A stretch of DNA of 64,000 bases, taken from NCBI GenBank assembly GCA_001592805.2, contig CP051142.1, positions 62,001 to 126,000 on the forward strand. The letters run 5' to 3'. The DNA comes from Peltaster fructicola (Eukaryota > Ascomycota > Dothideomycetes). Numbering within the stretch: position 1 is the first letter of the stretch; each line of letters starts with the position of its first letter. Under the pieces are notes generated by a model. It saw only the letters and a list, made by a program, of their open reading frames with translations, ran no database searches and was not told the origin of the DNA. Positions 28,406 through 40,384 of this stretch are shown in pieces. A program made the translations under genes and the position numbers.

Positions 28406-31400
28406 TCACAACTGTTCGATACCCATTGTAAGATGCTCAAGCATAGCATGATCCACAGCACTTGCGAATCGATGGATTGCTTGAGCAAGATATGCGACTC
28501 TCCTCCGTCTTTCTCGCTGCTCCATGTCGTGACTACGCGATGCCGCGTGGTCGATCAGAGGCTTTGGAAGCCCAGCCAGCTTGGCGACGTTCAAACCGTA
28601 GCTGCGATGGGCAATTCCTTCTCCTATCTCGTACAAGAATGTTATACCGTGGTTCTCGTCATCAACATTGTGCTCAGCGAACCGCATGTGTACGTTCTTG
28701 AGCTCTCCGTTGTAGCGTCCCGCCATGCGAGCCAAAGTCTGATAGTGCGTTATGAAGAGTGTGAAGCTCTTCAGCTGCGTGACCATATAGTCCAAGACCG
28801 CCTCAGCAATCGCCACGCCATCGTGTGTCGAGGTACCTCTTCCGAGCTCATCGAGTATGACAAGAGATCTGGGTGTAGCTTGTTTGAGAATGTCGGACGT
28901 CTCTGAGAGCTCGACCATGAAAGTGCTCTCACGCTTCATCATGTTGTCAAAAGCACCCATCCTTGTGAAAACAGCATCAAGCAAGCCAAGACAAGCCGAG
29001 TCTGCAGGCACATAGGAGCCGCATTGCGCCATGATAGCAATCAATGCCACAGATCGCACATAGCTCGATTTCCCGCCCATGTTCGGTCCAGTCACAAGAA
29101 GGGCCCTTGTGCCATCGGTCTCGAGTTCAACGTCGTTCGGCACAAATGATGTGAGTAGTACTTGCTCGACCATGGGATGGCGACCCGCCCTGATCGTGAC
29201 GCCGGGCTTGTCTCTGAACTCCGGCTTGGAATATCCTGGTTGTGAGGCAACCTCAGCAAGGGAGAGGAGGCAGTCTAGCTGTGCTAGTGACTGTACGCAG
29301 TCCCGGAAGGTCTGGTACTTGCCGCTTATCTCGATAAGTAGATTGGTAAAGGCTGCATCACACGCATTAGCAAGAGCCTCTTTATGTTGGTCGCGTTCGC
29401 GGACCAAAGCAACCACTTCTGGTGCATGATATCTTGAACACTTCTTAGTGCCACTGATCTTGATCCATGAAGCAGGTACGTTTCTGAGTGCAGTATTGTC
29501 AAGCTCAATCAAGTAGTCGATGCCAGCAACTGTGACATAATCCACACGCTTCCTCTTGAGCTTCTCGGCAGCAACAGCTCTGAACTCTTCGAGATCCTGT
29601 TCTACTGCGACGATACCGACCTTATGACCTGTGATGTCTTCTGTCTCATGCTCGTCACGAAAGAAGTTGTACTTATCGTTTGCCTTGCCAGCCTCTGCGT
29701 TAATACGTTCGAGGTAGTCAACCGCTTCAACTCCTATCTGTGGAAGTGCAGCAATTGCTTCACTAATCAGAGAAGAAGTAAATCCAGAGTCTGCTGCAGA
29801 GCTCACATGGCCATACTCCTGGGCTATTGATTGTAGTGTTTGCAGCACAGCTAGAAGCTCTGCTCTCGTACACTTCTTGTAGTAGATACGGATGAGTGAT
29901 CGTTCCAGGTCCGTCCTGATACGTCCCAGGAGTGCCTGAAGTTTGCTGACTGAGGTGGAGTGTTGACCATTCTTCAGCTCGGTCACTGCAGACAAACGTT
30001 CTTGTAGTTTGCTCAAACCAAGAAGAGGTCGTGCAACCCATTTCCGCAGAAGACGTTGCCCGAAGCGAGTCTGTGTGCGGTCCATAGCCCAGAAGAGACT
30101 CCCGTACGACGTCAGGTCAGTTTGGTTGCGGAAGATCTCGAGACTGTTGAGTGTGTTTCCATTGATGAGCATATGTGATCGAGCACTGAACGACTGAAAG
30201 TACATCGTCAAGTCGAAGACGTGCTCCAATTTGTAGCTTGACAAGTGCTTGATCATGGCTGACAAGCATATCGTCGCATTCTCAGAAAGCTTGTGGACCT
30301 TGTCCAGTAAAGCACCTGGTTCGAGGGAGCCTACAGCAGTATTGTCGACCTTCAGCTTATCAGCGTAGAACTTCGTCAGATGGCTATGAGCCTGCGCTGC
30401 CATGGTCTTTGGCTTGTCTACATTCTCGATGCGGGCTTTGTCTCCGAATACATTCGATCGCGAGGTTGTGAGATGCTGTATCAGCTTCTGGGTTGCGTTA
30501 GTGACCTCGCCGACAATGAGGAACTCGCATGGCGCAATATGAAGTAGACGGGTCTCAAGCTCACTTCGCATCCAGCCATCCTCAAAGTCGTCGTAGATGA
30601 TATCTCCAGTAGCAGGCTGGACAGCAACAAAGCCAATTTGTACACGTTCGTCTGTACCCCAGCCTTTTGGGAATGTTTCTGTCGGGCAGAAGAGATGGCC
30701 AGTGTCTGGCACTGTGTTCGTTTCCGCAGAGGGAGCCGAATCTAGTCCTTCTTGATCGTCAATGTATGTGCCCTTGGTGTACAAGTTCGTGAGACCGCGC
30801 TCAAAAGCGGAATTACGATTCGAGCCAGCAGCTTTCAGCGCAGCAGTTTCCAGCTGCCGAACAACTCCCACCTTGTGTCCTGCCGAGACTAGACGTCGTA
30901 CATGAACATGCAGCCGATGGACAGGCACACTAGCTGAGGCGAACTTGTCCAGATGTGCCTCTGACGGATCCTCGTCAAAGCGATACTTTCCAGGTATGCA
31001 GAATATGTTCAACTCTTTGGCGGCAATACGAGCGTCCTCTCCGAAAAAACGGAACTTGTAGCCTACCTCAACGACCAACAGTGTATCAGGATTCGTTCTC
31101 TTGATGTCGATGACTTGTCTTTCCAGCGGTGTGTACTTGTCTTTTCGCGAAGCTGGAGCCTTCTTACCTCTCGCAGGCTTCGGCTGTGGTCTCTCAGCGT
31201 CGTCCTCTTCACTGCCAGCATCATCTTGCTCAAGCTCCTCATCCAACACACTGTCATTTCGTCTCTTCAGTTTCGCGAGACTATCAGCCCCACCAAGCTT
31301 CTTGACGAAGCTCTCATGCAACTTGGACCTTCGCTGCTGTGTCGCTTCATCCACTACTTCCTCTTCAATTTGTCCAGAAGATGCCACTTGATCAGCGGAG

Positions 31401-31780
31401 CTCGAGAACAAGTATTTGGACGTCCGGTCACTGATGGCCGTCTTTGGAGATGCCAGATCTTGTTGGTTGGTCTTGCTTCTGCTCGAGCTCGACCGTACCA
31501 ATGTTGCATTTTCGGAGCCAGTGTCTCCTATCCTGCGTCGTTTGTTGCTGGGCAGAGCATCGTCATCATCGGAGGGTCTCTTCGAAGAATCATGTCCTTC
31601 GTCGGCGCTTATTGTGTTCTCCTGTTGCGGAGCGGGATTGCTTGTCTGTCGTGATATTGCAGGTTTGGCGACATGTATCTTTGGTGGTCCTGCTGTGAAG
31701 AAGCTCGAGATCGACTGCTGCTTCTTCTGTGACGACTGTGGAGGCGATTGCACACCAGAAGATGGCCTACGGCTTGCCAT
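28406..31780 (-). CDS. MSH3: DNA mismatch repair protein MSH3
   Basis: MutS homologue that pairs with MSH2 (MutS-beta) and recognises insertion/deletion loops in the nucleus. 1124 aa, no intron. The N-terminal PCNA-binding box QQSISSFF is at about residues 21-28. A disordered region is followed by the mismatch-binding domain ([27 protein letters not shown]), with the MSH3-type KF pair in place of the Phe-X-Glu of MSH6. The connector, lever and clamp domains follow, then the ATPase with Walker [15 protein letters not shown] near residue 900 and Walker [17 protein letters not shown] near 972. The C-terminal helix-turn-helix is present. It is divergent from PEX1 and has MluI cell-cycle boxes upstream. 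Confidence 0.96.
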   Translation of the reverse strand: MASRRPSSGVQSPPQSSQKKQQSISSFFTAGPPKIHVAKPAISRQTSNPAPQQENTISADEGHDSSKRPSDDDDALPSNKRRRIGDTGSENATLVRSSSSRSKTNQQDLASPKTAISDRTSKYLFSSSADQVASSGQIEEEVVDEATQQRRSKLHESFVKKLGGADSLAKLKRRNDSVLDEELEQDDAGSEEDDAERPQPKPARGKKAPASRKDKYTPLERQVIDIKRTNPDTLLVVEVGYKFRFFGEDARIAAKELNIFCIPGKYRFDEDPSEAHLDKFASASVPVHRLHVHVRRLVSAGHKVGVVRQLETAALKAAGSNRNSAFERGLTNLYTKGTYIDDQEGLDSAPSAETNTVPDTGHLFCPTETFPKGWGTDERVQIGFVAVQPATGDIIYDDFEDGWMRSELETRLLHIAPCEFLIVGEVTNATQKLIQHLTTSRSNVFGDKARIENVDKPKTMAAQAHSHLTKFYADKLKVDNTAVGSLEPGALLDKVHKLSENATICLSAMIKHLSSYKLEHVFDLTMYFQSFSARSHMLINGNTLNSLEIFRNQTDLTSYGSLFWAMDRTQTRFGQRLLRKWVARPLLGLSKLQERLSAVTELKNGQHSTSVSKLQALLGRIRTDLERSLIRIYYKKCTRAELLAVLQTLQSIAQEYGHVSSAADSGFTSSLISEAIAALPQIGVEAVDYLERINAEAGKANDKYNFFRDEHETEDITGHKVGIVAVEQDLEEFRAVAAEKLKRKRVDYVTVAGIDYLIELDNTALRNVPASWIKISGTKKCSRYHAPEVVALVRERDQHKEALANACDAAFTNLLIEISGKYQTFRDCVQSLAQLDCLLSLAEVASQPGYSKPEFRDKPGVTIRAGRHPMVEQVLLTSFVPNDVELETDGTRALLVTGPNMGGKSSYVRSVALIAIMAQCGSYVPADSACLGLLDAVFTRMGAFDNMMKRESTFMVELSETSDILKQATPRSLVILDELGRGTSTHDGVAIAEAVLDYMVTQLKSFTLFITHYQTLARMAGRYNGELKNVHMRFAEHNVDDENHGITFLYEIGEGIAHRSYGLNVAKLAGLPKPLIDHAASRSHDMEQRERRRRVAYLAQAIHRFASAVDHAMLEHLTMGIEQL

Positions 31781-32021
31781 GATTCATCGTGGTCGCTGAA
31801 TACGGAAACATGTGTTGAGCTCAATGACGACAGTTTGAGATAATTTGTAGCACGAGTCAGGCGACGCGTCGCAACGCGTGCTCACGTGAATATTTCGACG
31901 ATGTCAAACCTCGGAAGTCTGTTCACTGCCGAGCCATACCTACAAACCACAACTCGTGCAAGCAGCATGTCAACCATGAGATAGATGCTAACCACAGGAT
32001 CGTATCCTGCGCGAAGAGGTC
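31781..32021. promoter_or_regulatory. Divergent MSH3/PEX1 promoter with two MCB boxes and CACGTG
   Basis: 241 bp between the start codons. Two perfect MluI cell-cycle boxes ACGCGT lie at 31864-31869 and 31874-31879, exactly 10 bp apart (one helical turn), 84-99 bp upstream of the MSH3 ATG. A CACGTG E-box is at 31883-31888. In yeast, MBF binds ACGCGT pairs upstream of S-phase and DNA-repair genes, so MSH3 is the likely target. Whether PEX1 responds too cannot be told. Confidence 0.7.
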
Positions 32022-35000
32022 ATGGCTTCTCGACGTCCAGCCAGCTCGCTGACACAAGCTGAAGTGGTGCTGCTCCCGAATCTCAGAAACTGTCTGGTCA
32101 ATCTGCCATCGGCGCTGGTAGGACTGCTCACGAACGTCAATGCAGTCGTACAGAATGTCATCATTGAAATTCAATTCAAGCAGGCACTCCCTGCTGCAGC
32201 GAGCGCTCGCGACAAAGCCAATGTCGCCCCGAAATCTGTGTTCTTTGGCTGGACAGGTATGCAATCTCAGACACGGCGGAGTCTACCTAGTACAAGTGGG
32301 CGACAACTCCAGGATGGACCGACAGTCGAGATCGACGCGACCTTTGGTAAGCTCGTTGGATTGACAGACGGAGCAAAGGTGAGTGCACGACACATCATCG
32401 TGTTACGGCGCATAACCTTTGTCAGGTTTCAGTGATGATCCACCTTGATCCTCCGCAGGCTCACACTATCAACATTGAGCCATTGACGCCTACAGACTGG
32501 GAGAGTATGCGACCGGAAGTCATTGTGATGCAAGTGACTAACGTGTCACAGTCATCGAACTCCATGCTCGGTTTCTTGAGATGAACTTCATCACACAAGT
32601 GCGAGCGCTACCCAATCCTACAGATAGCAGTGCTTCGCACCCTATCACACTCCATCTGTCGCCGACCTCGACAGCGAGCATTATAATCACCTCACTTACA
32701 CCAGCCGTCCCAGCAGCACAACCATTCGTAAAGCTAGCTCCTGATGCAGAGGTCATTGTGGCGCCGAAGGTACGACAGCCCGTTCGATCTACTGCGCGTG
32801 ATAGCCAAAGCGTCACCAGTGCTGGTCGTCGAAGTGCTGGTGGCCGCAGTAATGGAGCTCGTAGCACAGGCGGCGGTTCGAGGCACAGGACTGCTCGCGA
32901 AGAAGAAAAGACGAAGCCATCGCTCTTTCTCCGGGGCATCTCACGCGAGCTGAGCAGCGAGTGGTTTGACGACCACTCAGATGAGCTAAAGGACGATGGC
33001 TTGCGAGTTTGGGTCGACAGGGACCATCTACTGGCGAAGAGTCTGCGTGGTGTCACCTGGGTGACTGTCTCTATCATGAGACCTGCAGGTCTACAAGAAG
33101 TTGGAGAAGTGCAGGGCCAAGACGACGGCGCAGTGAAGCCTGCCATCAAGGTTGTTGCGCGATTGAGCGCCTGGGAAGATGCACCAGACACTCAGCATGC
33201 AGCACTCTCGACCTTACTCTGCGGTGTCTTGGGATGCCCGGACCTTGTTGGTGGTATCGTACGAATCGATCCTGCACCTAATCCACTCCCACGAACAGCA
33301 AGTGCCATGAAGGATCCATCACAACAAGCGAGTAAAGACGCTATAGTGAAGCGTTTGCGCATTACGCCTTTTGCAACTGACGAAGCTACCACCAAAGCTG
33401 GTGCTCTCAGGTTCGGTGGCGATCCGAACGTAGAGAAGACTAGCCAGCAATCTTCCTCCTACTTTGCGAAAACATTCCTTGCTGGACCTCTCACAGATGG
33501 CATGCTTCTACCAGCAACTGAGGACCACCCGAGCTGCATTGTAGACTTTGAGCCTCCACCACCAGGTGATCCTAACAAGCAACGTACGCATTGGCTGATG
33601 GGAAGTGAGCGCAAACTCGATATCGCTATGCAGCCACAGATAGCTCCACCCAAGCTGCCTGGTCTCATCGGGGAGCCCTTGAACGCTACTGCGCCAAAAT
33701 TGGTTGGCATTGAGGACATGCTGGAGAAAGCCAAATCCAACTTGCTACACAGGTCGTCTGTACTGCTTACTGGCGGTCTAGGCTCAGGCAAGACTTCAAT
33801 CACTCAGGTCCTGGGACACGAGCTTCGACGGCGATATCTGTTCAATGTCACCTACCTAGCATGCCGCACCATGGTCACGGAGGAGACTCGTATCAAGACG
33901 ATCAAGGAAGACTTGAAGAGATGCTTTGCGACAGCAGCGTGGGGCGCACGACTTGGTGGTCGTAGTCTGCTAGTTCTTGATGACCTCGATCGTCTATGTC
34001 CTGCGGAGACAGAACTCCAAGTTGATGCCAATGGTCGAAGCAGACAAGTAAGTGAGTTGCTCGGTACGCTTGTCAAACAGTACTGCAGGCACGACCAAGG
34101 AGTTGTACTGCTTGCGACTGCTCAGAATAAGGAAGCTCTGCACAATCTTATCGTTGGCGGCCATCTGGTACGTGAAGTGGTCGCACTCAAAGCTCCCAAC
34201 AAGGAGGGACGACGAAAAGTATTGGAGATGCTCATCGAGCAAAAGAATGTTCCGTCATCAGGAACGACGAATGCATCAGAAGACTGGATGGAACACGAAC
34301 ATGTCGACGACGAAGATGGAGCCTCGGAGGCCCAGCAAGATGAGTCAAACCTCGACTTACTCGATATTGCTGGACAGACCGACGGATACATGGCTGGTGA
34401 CCTCGCTGTGCTGGTCTCCCGAGCTAGGAGTGAGGCGCTCATCCGAGCAGTGTCTGAAGACTCAAGCACACCAAGCGTGACACTACGCGATGTTGACTTT
34501 GCTGCTGCCATCAAGGGCTTCACGCCTGCATCACTTCGTGGTGTCACCCTGCAATCATCGACTACAACCTTTGCATCCATTGGTGGCCTACGAGAAACTC
34601 GTCAGACACTGCTTGAGACATTACAGTATCCCACAACATACGCACCACTCTTCTCCAAATGCCCGCTGCGTCTCCGATCTGGACTGCTACTCTATGGATA
34701 CCCGGGTTGTGGCAAGACATTGTTAGCTTCAGCAGTGGCAGGCGAATGTGGGTTGAACTTCATCTCAGTCAAAGGGCCGGAGATTCTGAACAAGTACATT
34801 GGTGCATCCGAGAAGAGTGTAAGAGACCTCTTCGAGCGTGCAGAAGCGGCTAAACCATGTATCTTGTTCTTTGACGAATTCGACTCAATCGCGCCAAAGC
34901 GAGGACATGACAGCACAGGTGTGACGGATCGTGTGGTCAACATGTTGCTAACGATGATGGACGGTGCTGAGGGACTCAGTGGAGTGTATGTGCTTGCAGC

Positions 35001-35715
35001 AACGAGTCGACCAGACTTGATCGATCCAGCTTTACTACGACCAGGACGTCTAGACAAGAGTCTGATCTGCGATATGCCCAGCGAGGAGGACAGAATGGAT
35101 ATCCTACGAGCTGTAGGTGCAAAGCTGAAGTTCGATAATATGGTCTTGAACGGACGTGGTCATCAGAGTCTGGTTGAGGTCGCTCGAAGGACTCAGGGCT
35201 ACTCTGGAGCTGATCTACAGGCTGTCGTCTACAATGCTCATCTGGAGGCTATCCATGACGTTCTAGGCTCGACAGAAGACATTGTCGCAGACTACTCGAA
35301 GAAGAAGTCTAGCGGACCACGAGGCGCGAAGCAGGACTTCACATATTTCCGATTGGGAGAAGACGCTGGACAGGACAACAGCGTGCCACTATCGACAATA
35401 GCTGCGGAACGAGCACAGATCGCAGCAAAGCTAACAGCGATGCAACTTGCTCGCAAGAAGGCCAGGCAAGAGCGACATACTGCACAAGGTCGCCCTCTTG
35501 TTCCGATGCAGAATGGATCCCACGAGGAAACACAAGAGCCGGTGATCTCGTGGCGTCATCTCGCGAAGAGTCTTGAGAGCACACGATCGTCGATCAGTTC
35601 TCAAGAGCAGAGACGACTTGCTGCGATCTATCATGAGTTCATGGTAGGACGGAACGGAGATATGGCGGATGGTCAAGCAACGACACAGATAGGAGGCAGG
35701 ACAAGTCTGATGTAA
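32022..35715 (+). CDS. PEX1: Peroxisome biogenesis AAA ATPase PEX1
   Basis: Type II AAA ATPase that, with PEX6, pulls ubiquitinated PEX5 receptor out of the peroxisomal membrane. Exons 32022-32378, 32426-32504 and 32552-35715 (introns 47 and 47 nt) give 1199 aa. Joining restores DGAKVSVMIHLDPPQAHTIN and TDWEIIELHARFLEMNFI of the PEX1 N-terminal domains. D1 has Walker A GGLGSGKTS near residue 553 and Walker B LLVLDDLDRL. D2 has Walker A GYPGCGKTLL near 860, Walker B ILFFDEFDSIAP and the second region of homology with RPDLIDPALLRPGRLDK. Its 3' end is 8 bp from that of the next gene on the other strand. Confidence 0.95.
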
Positions 35716-35723
35716 TACATCTA

Positions 35724-36032
35724 CTACTGCTTGGTGTTGCCTGAGTTCTGGGTGTTCAGAGCAGTATCAACTGTCTTTCCTGAGATACCCTTCTCTCCTG
35801 GCAGGTTGTCTCCTGCGCGCACACCGACGTACGAAGAGCCTGAGTCTGATGCGACTGGTGCTTCACCTGGAGCATGTCCCTCGGTGTGACCAGCAGCGTT
35901 CTCAGCTCCGAGACCTTGCTCTACGACCTGTCAGTCTAGCTCTATAGTAACACGGTTGTACTCACGTTGCGCTTGCTGCTTCTGGAACTTCTCACTGGCT
36001 TGCTGGCCACCTGGGGTCTTTGTGTGAGGCAT
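35724..36032 (-). CDS. Small Gly/Gln-rich hydrophilin-like protein
   Basis: Two exons, 36032-35966 and 35920-35724, with a 45-nt intron, give 87 aa. The splice uses acceptor GTCGTAG and phase 1, joining KFQKQQAQ to QQGLGAENAAGH; an earlier AG would break the frame. The protein starts MPHTKTPGGQQASEKFQ and ends NTQNSGNTKQ. About 16% is Gly, with many Gln, Ser, Thr and Asn, almost no hydrophobic residues and no Cys or Trp. This composition fits hydrophilins, disordered proteins made under desiccation or osmotic stress, but no named family is recognised. A GA/TC repeat lies about 300 bp upstream. Confidence 0.65.
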
Positions 36033-36848
36033 GATTAGTGCTGTGTTGCTTGGTGTCGCTCGAAGTGATTGTTGATGTGAAATATTTGTGTTCAGAGGAA
36101 GTGTGGATTAGCACAATATACAGACCGTTGATCAGATCTCTTGGCAATCGATCTCAGATCTATCGTTCTCTTCTCATGATGTGCATTGCACGTCACGACT
36201 CTATTGCGGGTCCATGTGACGTCGTGATATTTCGTAGTTTCAACTTCTTTCTTCGTCACCTTCACTGTCAGAACGTCCATGACAATGACTGTGCCTAACA
36301 TCAGCTCAAGAGCGCTCTCACTGTAGAGTCTGTCTCTCTCTCTCTCTCTCACTGCGCAAAACCGTGACAATCGATCATTGGTAGCAATAAATCCATGTTG
36401 CATTTTCACGTCTCTTCGAGGCTTCAAAGTTTTGGTCTTACCAGCGAGTAGAGGCCGTTGCAGTGCCAAAAGTGTCTGATCGATGCTGACATTCGAGATG
36501 TGTTCAAGTAGTGTCTCTACGCTCGAGGACCGTCCATGAGCAAAGCTGAAACCCATACGGCTTCGATGTGTTGTCCAATGGATTCGGTCGACTTCGTCAA
36601 CGGCAATGTCGGCCATCTTCAACCTCGATCCTTTCGTCTGTCCTGATGGCTCATTCAATAGCTGGTTGTCTACCCTGCCGACAGTGGAATATGCGAGATT
36701 TAGTACATCTAGAGCATGCAGCATTTATCAAACAACAATGACACTAGGTAAAGCTTCAAATCGAGGTCTTCTCAACAGCGACGACTCGTAGAAGAACTGA
36801 CACACCAATCGTCATGACACGGAGTTGTAGGCAACACATACAAGATAC
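36033..36848. other. Intergenic region with a doubtful 210-codon frame
   Basis: 816 bp upstream of the hydrophilin-like gene and downstream of the SDR. An open frame on the minus strand (36724-36092) has no recognisable domain and overlaps the region expected to be promoter, so I do not call it a gene. Confidence 0.4.
36333..36350. repeat. (TC)9 microsatellite
   Basis: Nine TC units; GA on the strand of the small gene at 36032, about 300 bp upstream of its start. Such GA/CT tracts are common in fungal promoters. Confidence 0.9.
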
Positions 36849-37740
36849 CTACCTGGCAAAGTTTGCTGGTGGCTCAGTAGCAGGACCTTCAGGCGTGACA
36901 TATGCTTTGGTCATTCCACCATCAACAACAAAGTCTGTACCATTGACGAAGCTGCTCTCATCGCTCGCCAGGAACAGCACAGCTTGTGCCTGCTCGATAG
37001 CCTCACCGAAGCGTCCAGTTGGGAAATGAATCTCGCGTCTAGCTCTCTTCGCCTGGTCGTCGCCAAGCCAGTCCTGCAATAGTGCAGTGTTGAGGGGCGC
37101 AGGACAGAGCGCATTGAATCGATAGCCCTCGCGAGCGTGCACAATAGCAAGCTCTCGTGTCATAGCAAGGACTGCACCCTTCGATGCCGTGTATGCTAAT
37201 TGTGGTGTAGCTGCGCCGACAAGAGCAACGATTGAGGCTGTGTTGATGATGCTGCCGTTCTTCTTCTTGTGCTTGCGGAGCGACAGGATAGCGTGCTTGC
37301 TGCCGAACCATATGCCCTTGACGTTGATGCTGTGTGTAAGGTCCCAGATCTTCTCTGATGTATTGATGGCGTCTATACATGAAGTCAGTAAAGTCTTCCT
37401 ACCGCCGTATGGACTCACCATCGTCGTCAGCATGCATGATGCCAGCATTGTTGAACATGATATCGACTCCTCCCCATTCGTCGAGCGATTCTACCGCTTT
37501 CTGGACGTCTGCTTCCTTGGTGACATCGCATCGAGCGATCGCCACACGACCAGTGTGGTCTGGAACGATCTCTTTGGCTTTTGCAAGAGCTTTCTCGAGT
37601 GCTGGCTCAGAGACGTCGGTCATGAGCACTGATGCGCCTTCTCGCAGGAACAGAATCGTGGTTTCGAGGCCTATGCCACCTGCAGCACCGGTCACAAGGG
37701 CATTCTTGCCTGCAACTCGTCCTCGAGCAGCAGTCGCCAT
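36849..37740 (-). CDS. Short-chain dehydrogenase/reductase
   Basis: NAD(P)-dependent oxidoreductase of the classical SDR family; substrate unknown. Exons 37740-37419 and 37372-36849 with a 46-nt intron give 281 aa. Joining restores NNAGIMHADDDDAINTSEKI. Cofactor motif TGAAGGIG at residues 17-24, the structural NNAG motif, catalytic Ser in NTASIVALVG, and YTASK with catalytic Tyr and Lys are all present. The C-terminus carries the usual SSFVNGTDFVVDGGMTKAYV. An acidic Asp after the second strand (MTDVSE) suggests NAD preference. It resembles the bacterial-type FabG/2,5-dichloro-diol dehydrogenase-like SDRs widespread in fungi. Confidence 0.92.
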
Positions 37741-38355
37741 GGTGTAAGAGTGGTGAGAGAATTCCTCGGTCGAAGCTTTATTACGTCGTTTATCGTCCCC
37801 GTATCACGCAAGGTCATTAGGTCTTGTCTATTAGCGATCAATCGAAACACAAGAATGAAGTCCAGTTTGGTTGACAAGCAATGTCAAAGATTGTGGCTCA
37901 CCGCCTGATAACAGATGGCGATTGCTCGCCGAAATATCGGCTAGAGGCGTCCTAAGGAAGGGCCGTTCCCCGATAGCAAGCCATCGATAGACCAATAGAC
38001 GCAGGCATGACTGAAAGCATCATGCTTCATCGGAATGCATGCTGGCTATCACGACTCTCCTCAACACGTCCACAGATGTGCAAACGATGTCAAATAGACA
38101 GGAGTAGCAAAACAGGCTGGTCAAGGAGATAGAAGTGCGCCACGATCTGCATAGCGAGACGCTAATGCAGTAGCTATGGGAGACGGGAGAGGTAACAAAT
38201 GGATTGGCAATGGTTCTATAGATGAGAGTCACTGCATGACTTTCTTCGCGATGCTCTTCCGAGACGTCCCATCAACTCGAGGCGTCCAACTCAAGTACGT
38301 AGTGGTAAATCCAGAAAGCTCATCCACTCGTCAAGGTTACATTTCAAGCAGATCG
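37741..38355. other. Intergenic region with no recognised gene
   Basis: 615 bp upstream of the SDR and downstream of ALG13. Frames are short and unremarkable. It presumably holds the SDR promoter. Confidence 0.45.
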
Positions 38356-38982
38356 TCAATCAAGAAAGCCCATCTCCTCGTCGAAGATTCCCCTCAAGCC
38401 CTTCACCTCTCTGTGATCGCCGCTGTTAACCGGCGGCCATTCTTGATGTCGCTTGGCGAGTACCTCAGCATCGAGGAGGGCCTGTGGAAGTCCGTTGAGC
38501 TGTCCGTGGATGACATAGCCCTGCTCAGCCAGCGCTTCAGCGAGCTCGATCTGATGGTTATCCAGCAGCGATGCATTGGGCACCACTATCAAAGGCACTG
38601 ACAACCGTAGCGCATCCAGGATCGTGCCAGAGCCTTCAGCGTCAGTCCATAGCATTGCGCCTCGTCAGTACGACCTACCGGCATGGGAGATCACCACTCC
38701 TGCTGTCGTGACGGTCCCTCGAGCCTCGAGCATGTATGTGTTAAGGCCGTTGGCATCAAGCTCGAAGCTATTGATGGTAACATTGTGCGACACAGCTTTC
38801 GATGCTGCCAACGCCTTGTCGAAGTGTGCCTTGTTACCAACACCATACTGAACGAGCAGCTGTGTGTAGTTCTGGTTTTGCAGAGCCGCCAAGAAGTCCG
38901 GTCTCAGAGCAGCGTCAATGAGTTCATGGAAAGAGGCTGTTGCGCCGACAGTGACGAAGCACAACTTTTGTGCGCCTGCCAT
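38356..38982 (-). CDS. ALG13: UDP-GlcNAc transferase catalytic subunit ALG13
   Basis: With the membrane anchor ALG14 it adds the second GlcNAc to the dolichol-linked oligosaccharide on the cytosolic face of the ER, for N-glycosylation. Exons 38982-38679 and 38633-38356 with a 44-nt intron give 193 aa. Joining restores the donor-binding motif VVISHAGSGTILDALRL. Also conserved are the start KLCFVTVGATASFHELID and the later PLIVVPNASLLDNHQIELAE. Length is normal for fungal ALG13. Divergent from the mS35 gene by 258 bp. Confidence 0.93.
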
Positions 38983-39240
38983 TTTGCCTCAAGGTATAGC
39001 AACGATGTGTTGATGCTTCGGAGGCGAATGCGGATGGAGAGAAGTAGATGTACTGTACATCGGACAGAGAAGTTTTCGGTACTTCGTGGACATCATCGTA
39101 CTGCATGGTTGATGCATACTGGAGTATGATGAGTGCCGGCTGAATTTGGCTCAGGCTCGTCGGACTCCGCGGGGGTCTTTCCAATATGCTCTTCGTGGCT
39201 TGCAGTTCGAGATAGCCTGCACAACAACACACATTCAACC
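38983..39240. promoter_or_regulatory. Divergent promoter, ALG13 and mS35
   Basis: 258 bp between the two start codons. No strong TATA box or known operator is seen. Confidence 0.45.
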
Positions 39241-40254
39241 ATGGCATCCAGCATCAATTCCAGCTGTCAATGTCTGACAGGGACTTCCTTACGTGCAGCG
39301 AGAAAGATCGTCAGGACACGCAGACCAGCTGCTCGTCTCTACGCGACGACCAACAACCACAATACGTCTCGATCTCAAGAAGTGGAAGAATTGTCACCAT
39401 CATTCAACATCAACGACATCTCGTCCATGGCACATGTCGAGCTCGAGACACATCGGGAACTGCGAGATCTCGCCCGGCGAGCAGCATGGGAGATGCCTTT
39501 GCTGTCAAAACTCTCCAAGCCATTCCAGCCTCCGACATCAGCACAACCCTTGCGCTGGCGCTTCACTACCTACCTTGGTGAGTTGCATCCTGCCGCACAG
39601 AAGGTCGTCGTGGAATTCTGCCTGCGCGATCTGCAAAGTGTGAGCGAACAGGAGCGACAAACAATGCGCAAGATCGCTGGGCCACGATGGGACCCCAATA
39701 CCGACATCATCAAGATGAGTTGCGAGTCCTTCGAAACCCAGGCTCAAAACAAGCGACACCTAGCAGAGACTATCACAGCTCTGATCAAGGAGGCAAAGGA
39801 AGGAGCAGACAAGTTCACGGATGTCCCCATCGATATGCGACACTCAGCAGCACGAGCAAAGAGGAGGCACAAACGTACACCAGGTGTCAAATTTCCTGAT
39901 GAGTGGAGGATGACGCCTGAGAGACGGGCTGCATTGGATGCAAAGCCTGGACGTGTACCACAGCCAGTGCAACCAGTGCAGACACAAATTGAGCCACCAC
40001 AGGCTACGCTCACGCAAGAGCAGACGTACGAGGCAATCAAGCAGGCTGCTCTATCACAGGGTGCATCGCAAACGCAAAGCCCCGAGGTCGCGCAGGGTCC
40101 GACGATCGTCAGTGGTGTGGACGCAATAGACAGAGCGAGACAAATCGACAGTCGTCGTGTTGAAGAACCAATCATGGCTGAAGCTCGTCGACCGCTACTG
40201 AAGGGCAAGATGGGCAAGAAAGAGATGGGCCAAGCACCGCCTCAGAGGAAGTGA
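39241..40254 (+). CDS. RSM24: Mitochondrial small-subunit ribosomal protein mS35
   Basis: Component of the mitochondrial 37S ribosomal subunit (yeast Rsm24, human MRPS35). 337 aa, no intron, starting MASSINSSCQCLTGTSLRAA; an Arg-rich, acid-poor presequence (ARKIVRTRRPAARLYATT) fits matrix import. The family core runs from about residue 95 to 210: PLRWRFTTYLGELHPAAQKV, GPRWDPNTDIIKMS and FETQAQNKRHLAETI. The C-terminal 120 residues are Gln/Pro-rich and probably disordered. An in-frame open stretch upstream from 39133 lacks a supported ATG. Confidence 0.92.
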   Translation: MASSINSSCQCLTGTSLRAARKIVRTRRPAARLYATTNNHNTSRSQEVEELSPSFNINDISSMAHVELETHRELRDLARRAAWEMPLLSKLSKPFQPPTSAQPLRWRFTTYLGELHPAAQKVVVEFCLRDLQSVSEQERQTMRKIAGPRWDPNTDIIKMSCESFETQAQNKRHLAETITALIKEAKEGADKFTDVPIDMRHSAARAKRRHKRTPGVKFPDEWRMTPERRAALDAKPGRVPQPVQPVQTQIEPPQATLTQEQTYEAIKQAALSQGASQTQSPEVAQGPTIVSGVDAIDRARQIDSRRVEEPIMAEARRPLLKGKMGKKEMGQAPPQRK

Positions 40255-40384
40255 TGATTCACTCTGGAACAGCCAGGCGGAAGAAGAGAACGAACAACCA
40301 CCAGCGAAGCTCTGTATAGTACACGTCAGGACTGTGCATCCTTGGGCGCCAGATCTATCTACGACGACGTTGTCGTCATCACTT

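Noticed and set aside
36092-36724. Minus-strand 210-codon frame
   Set aside because: No domain, crosses a TC repeat and occupies likely promoter space; not enough support.
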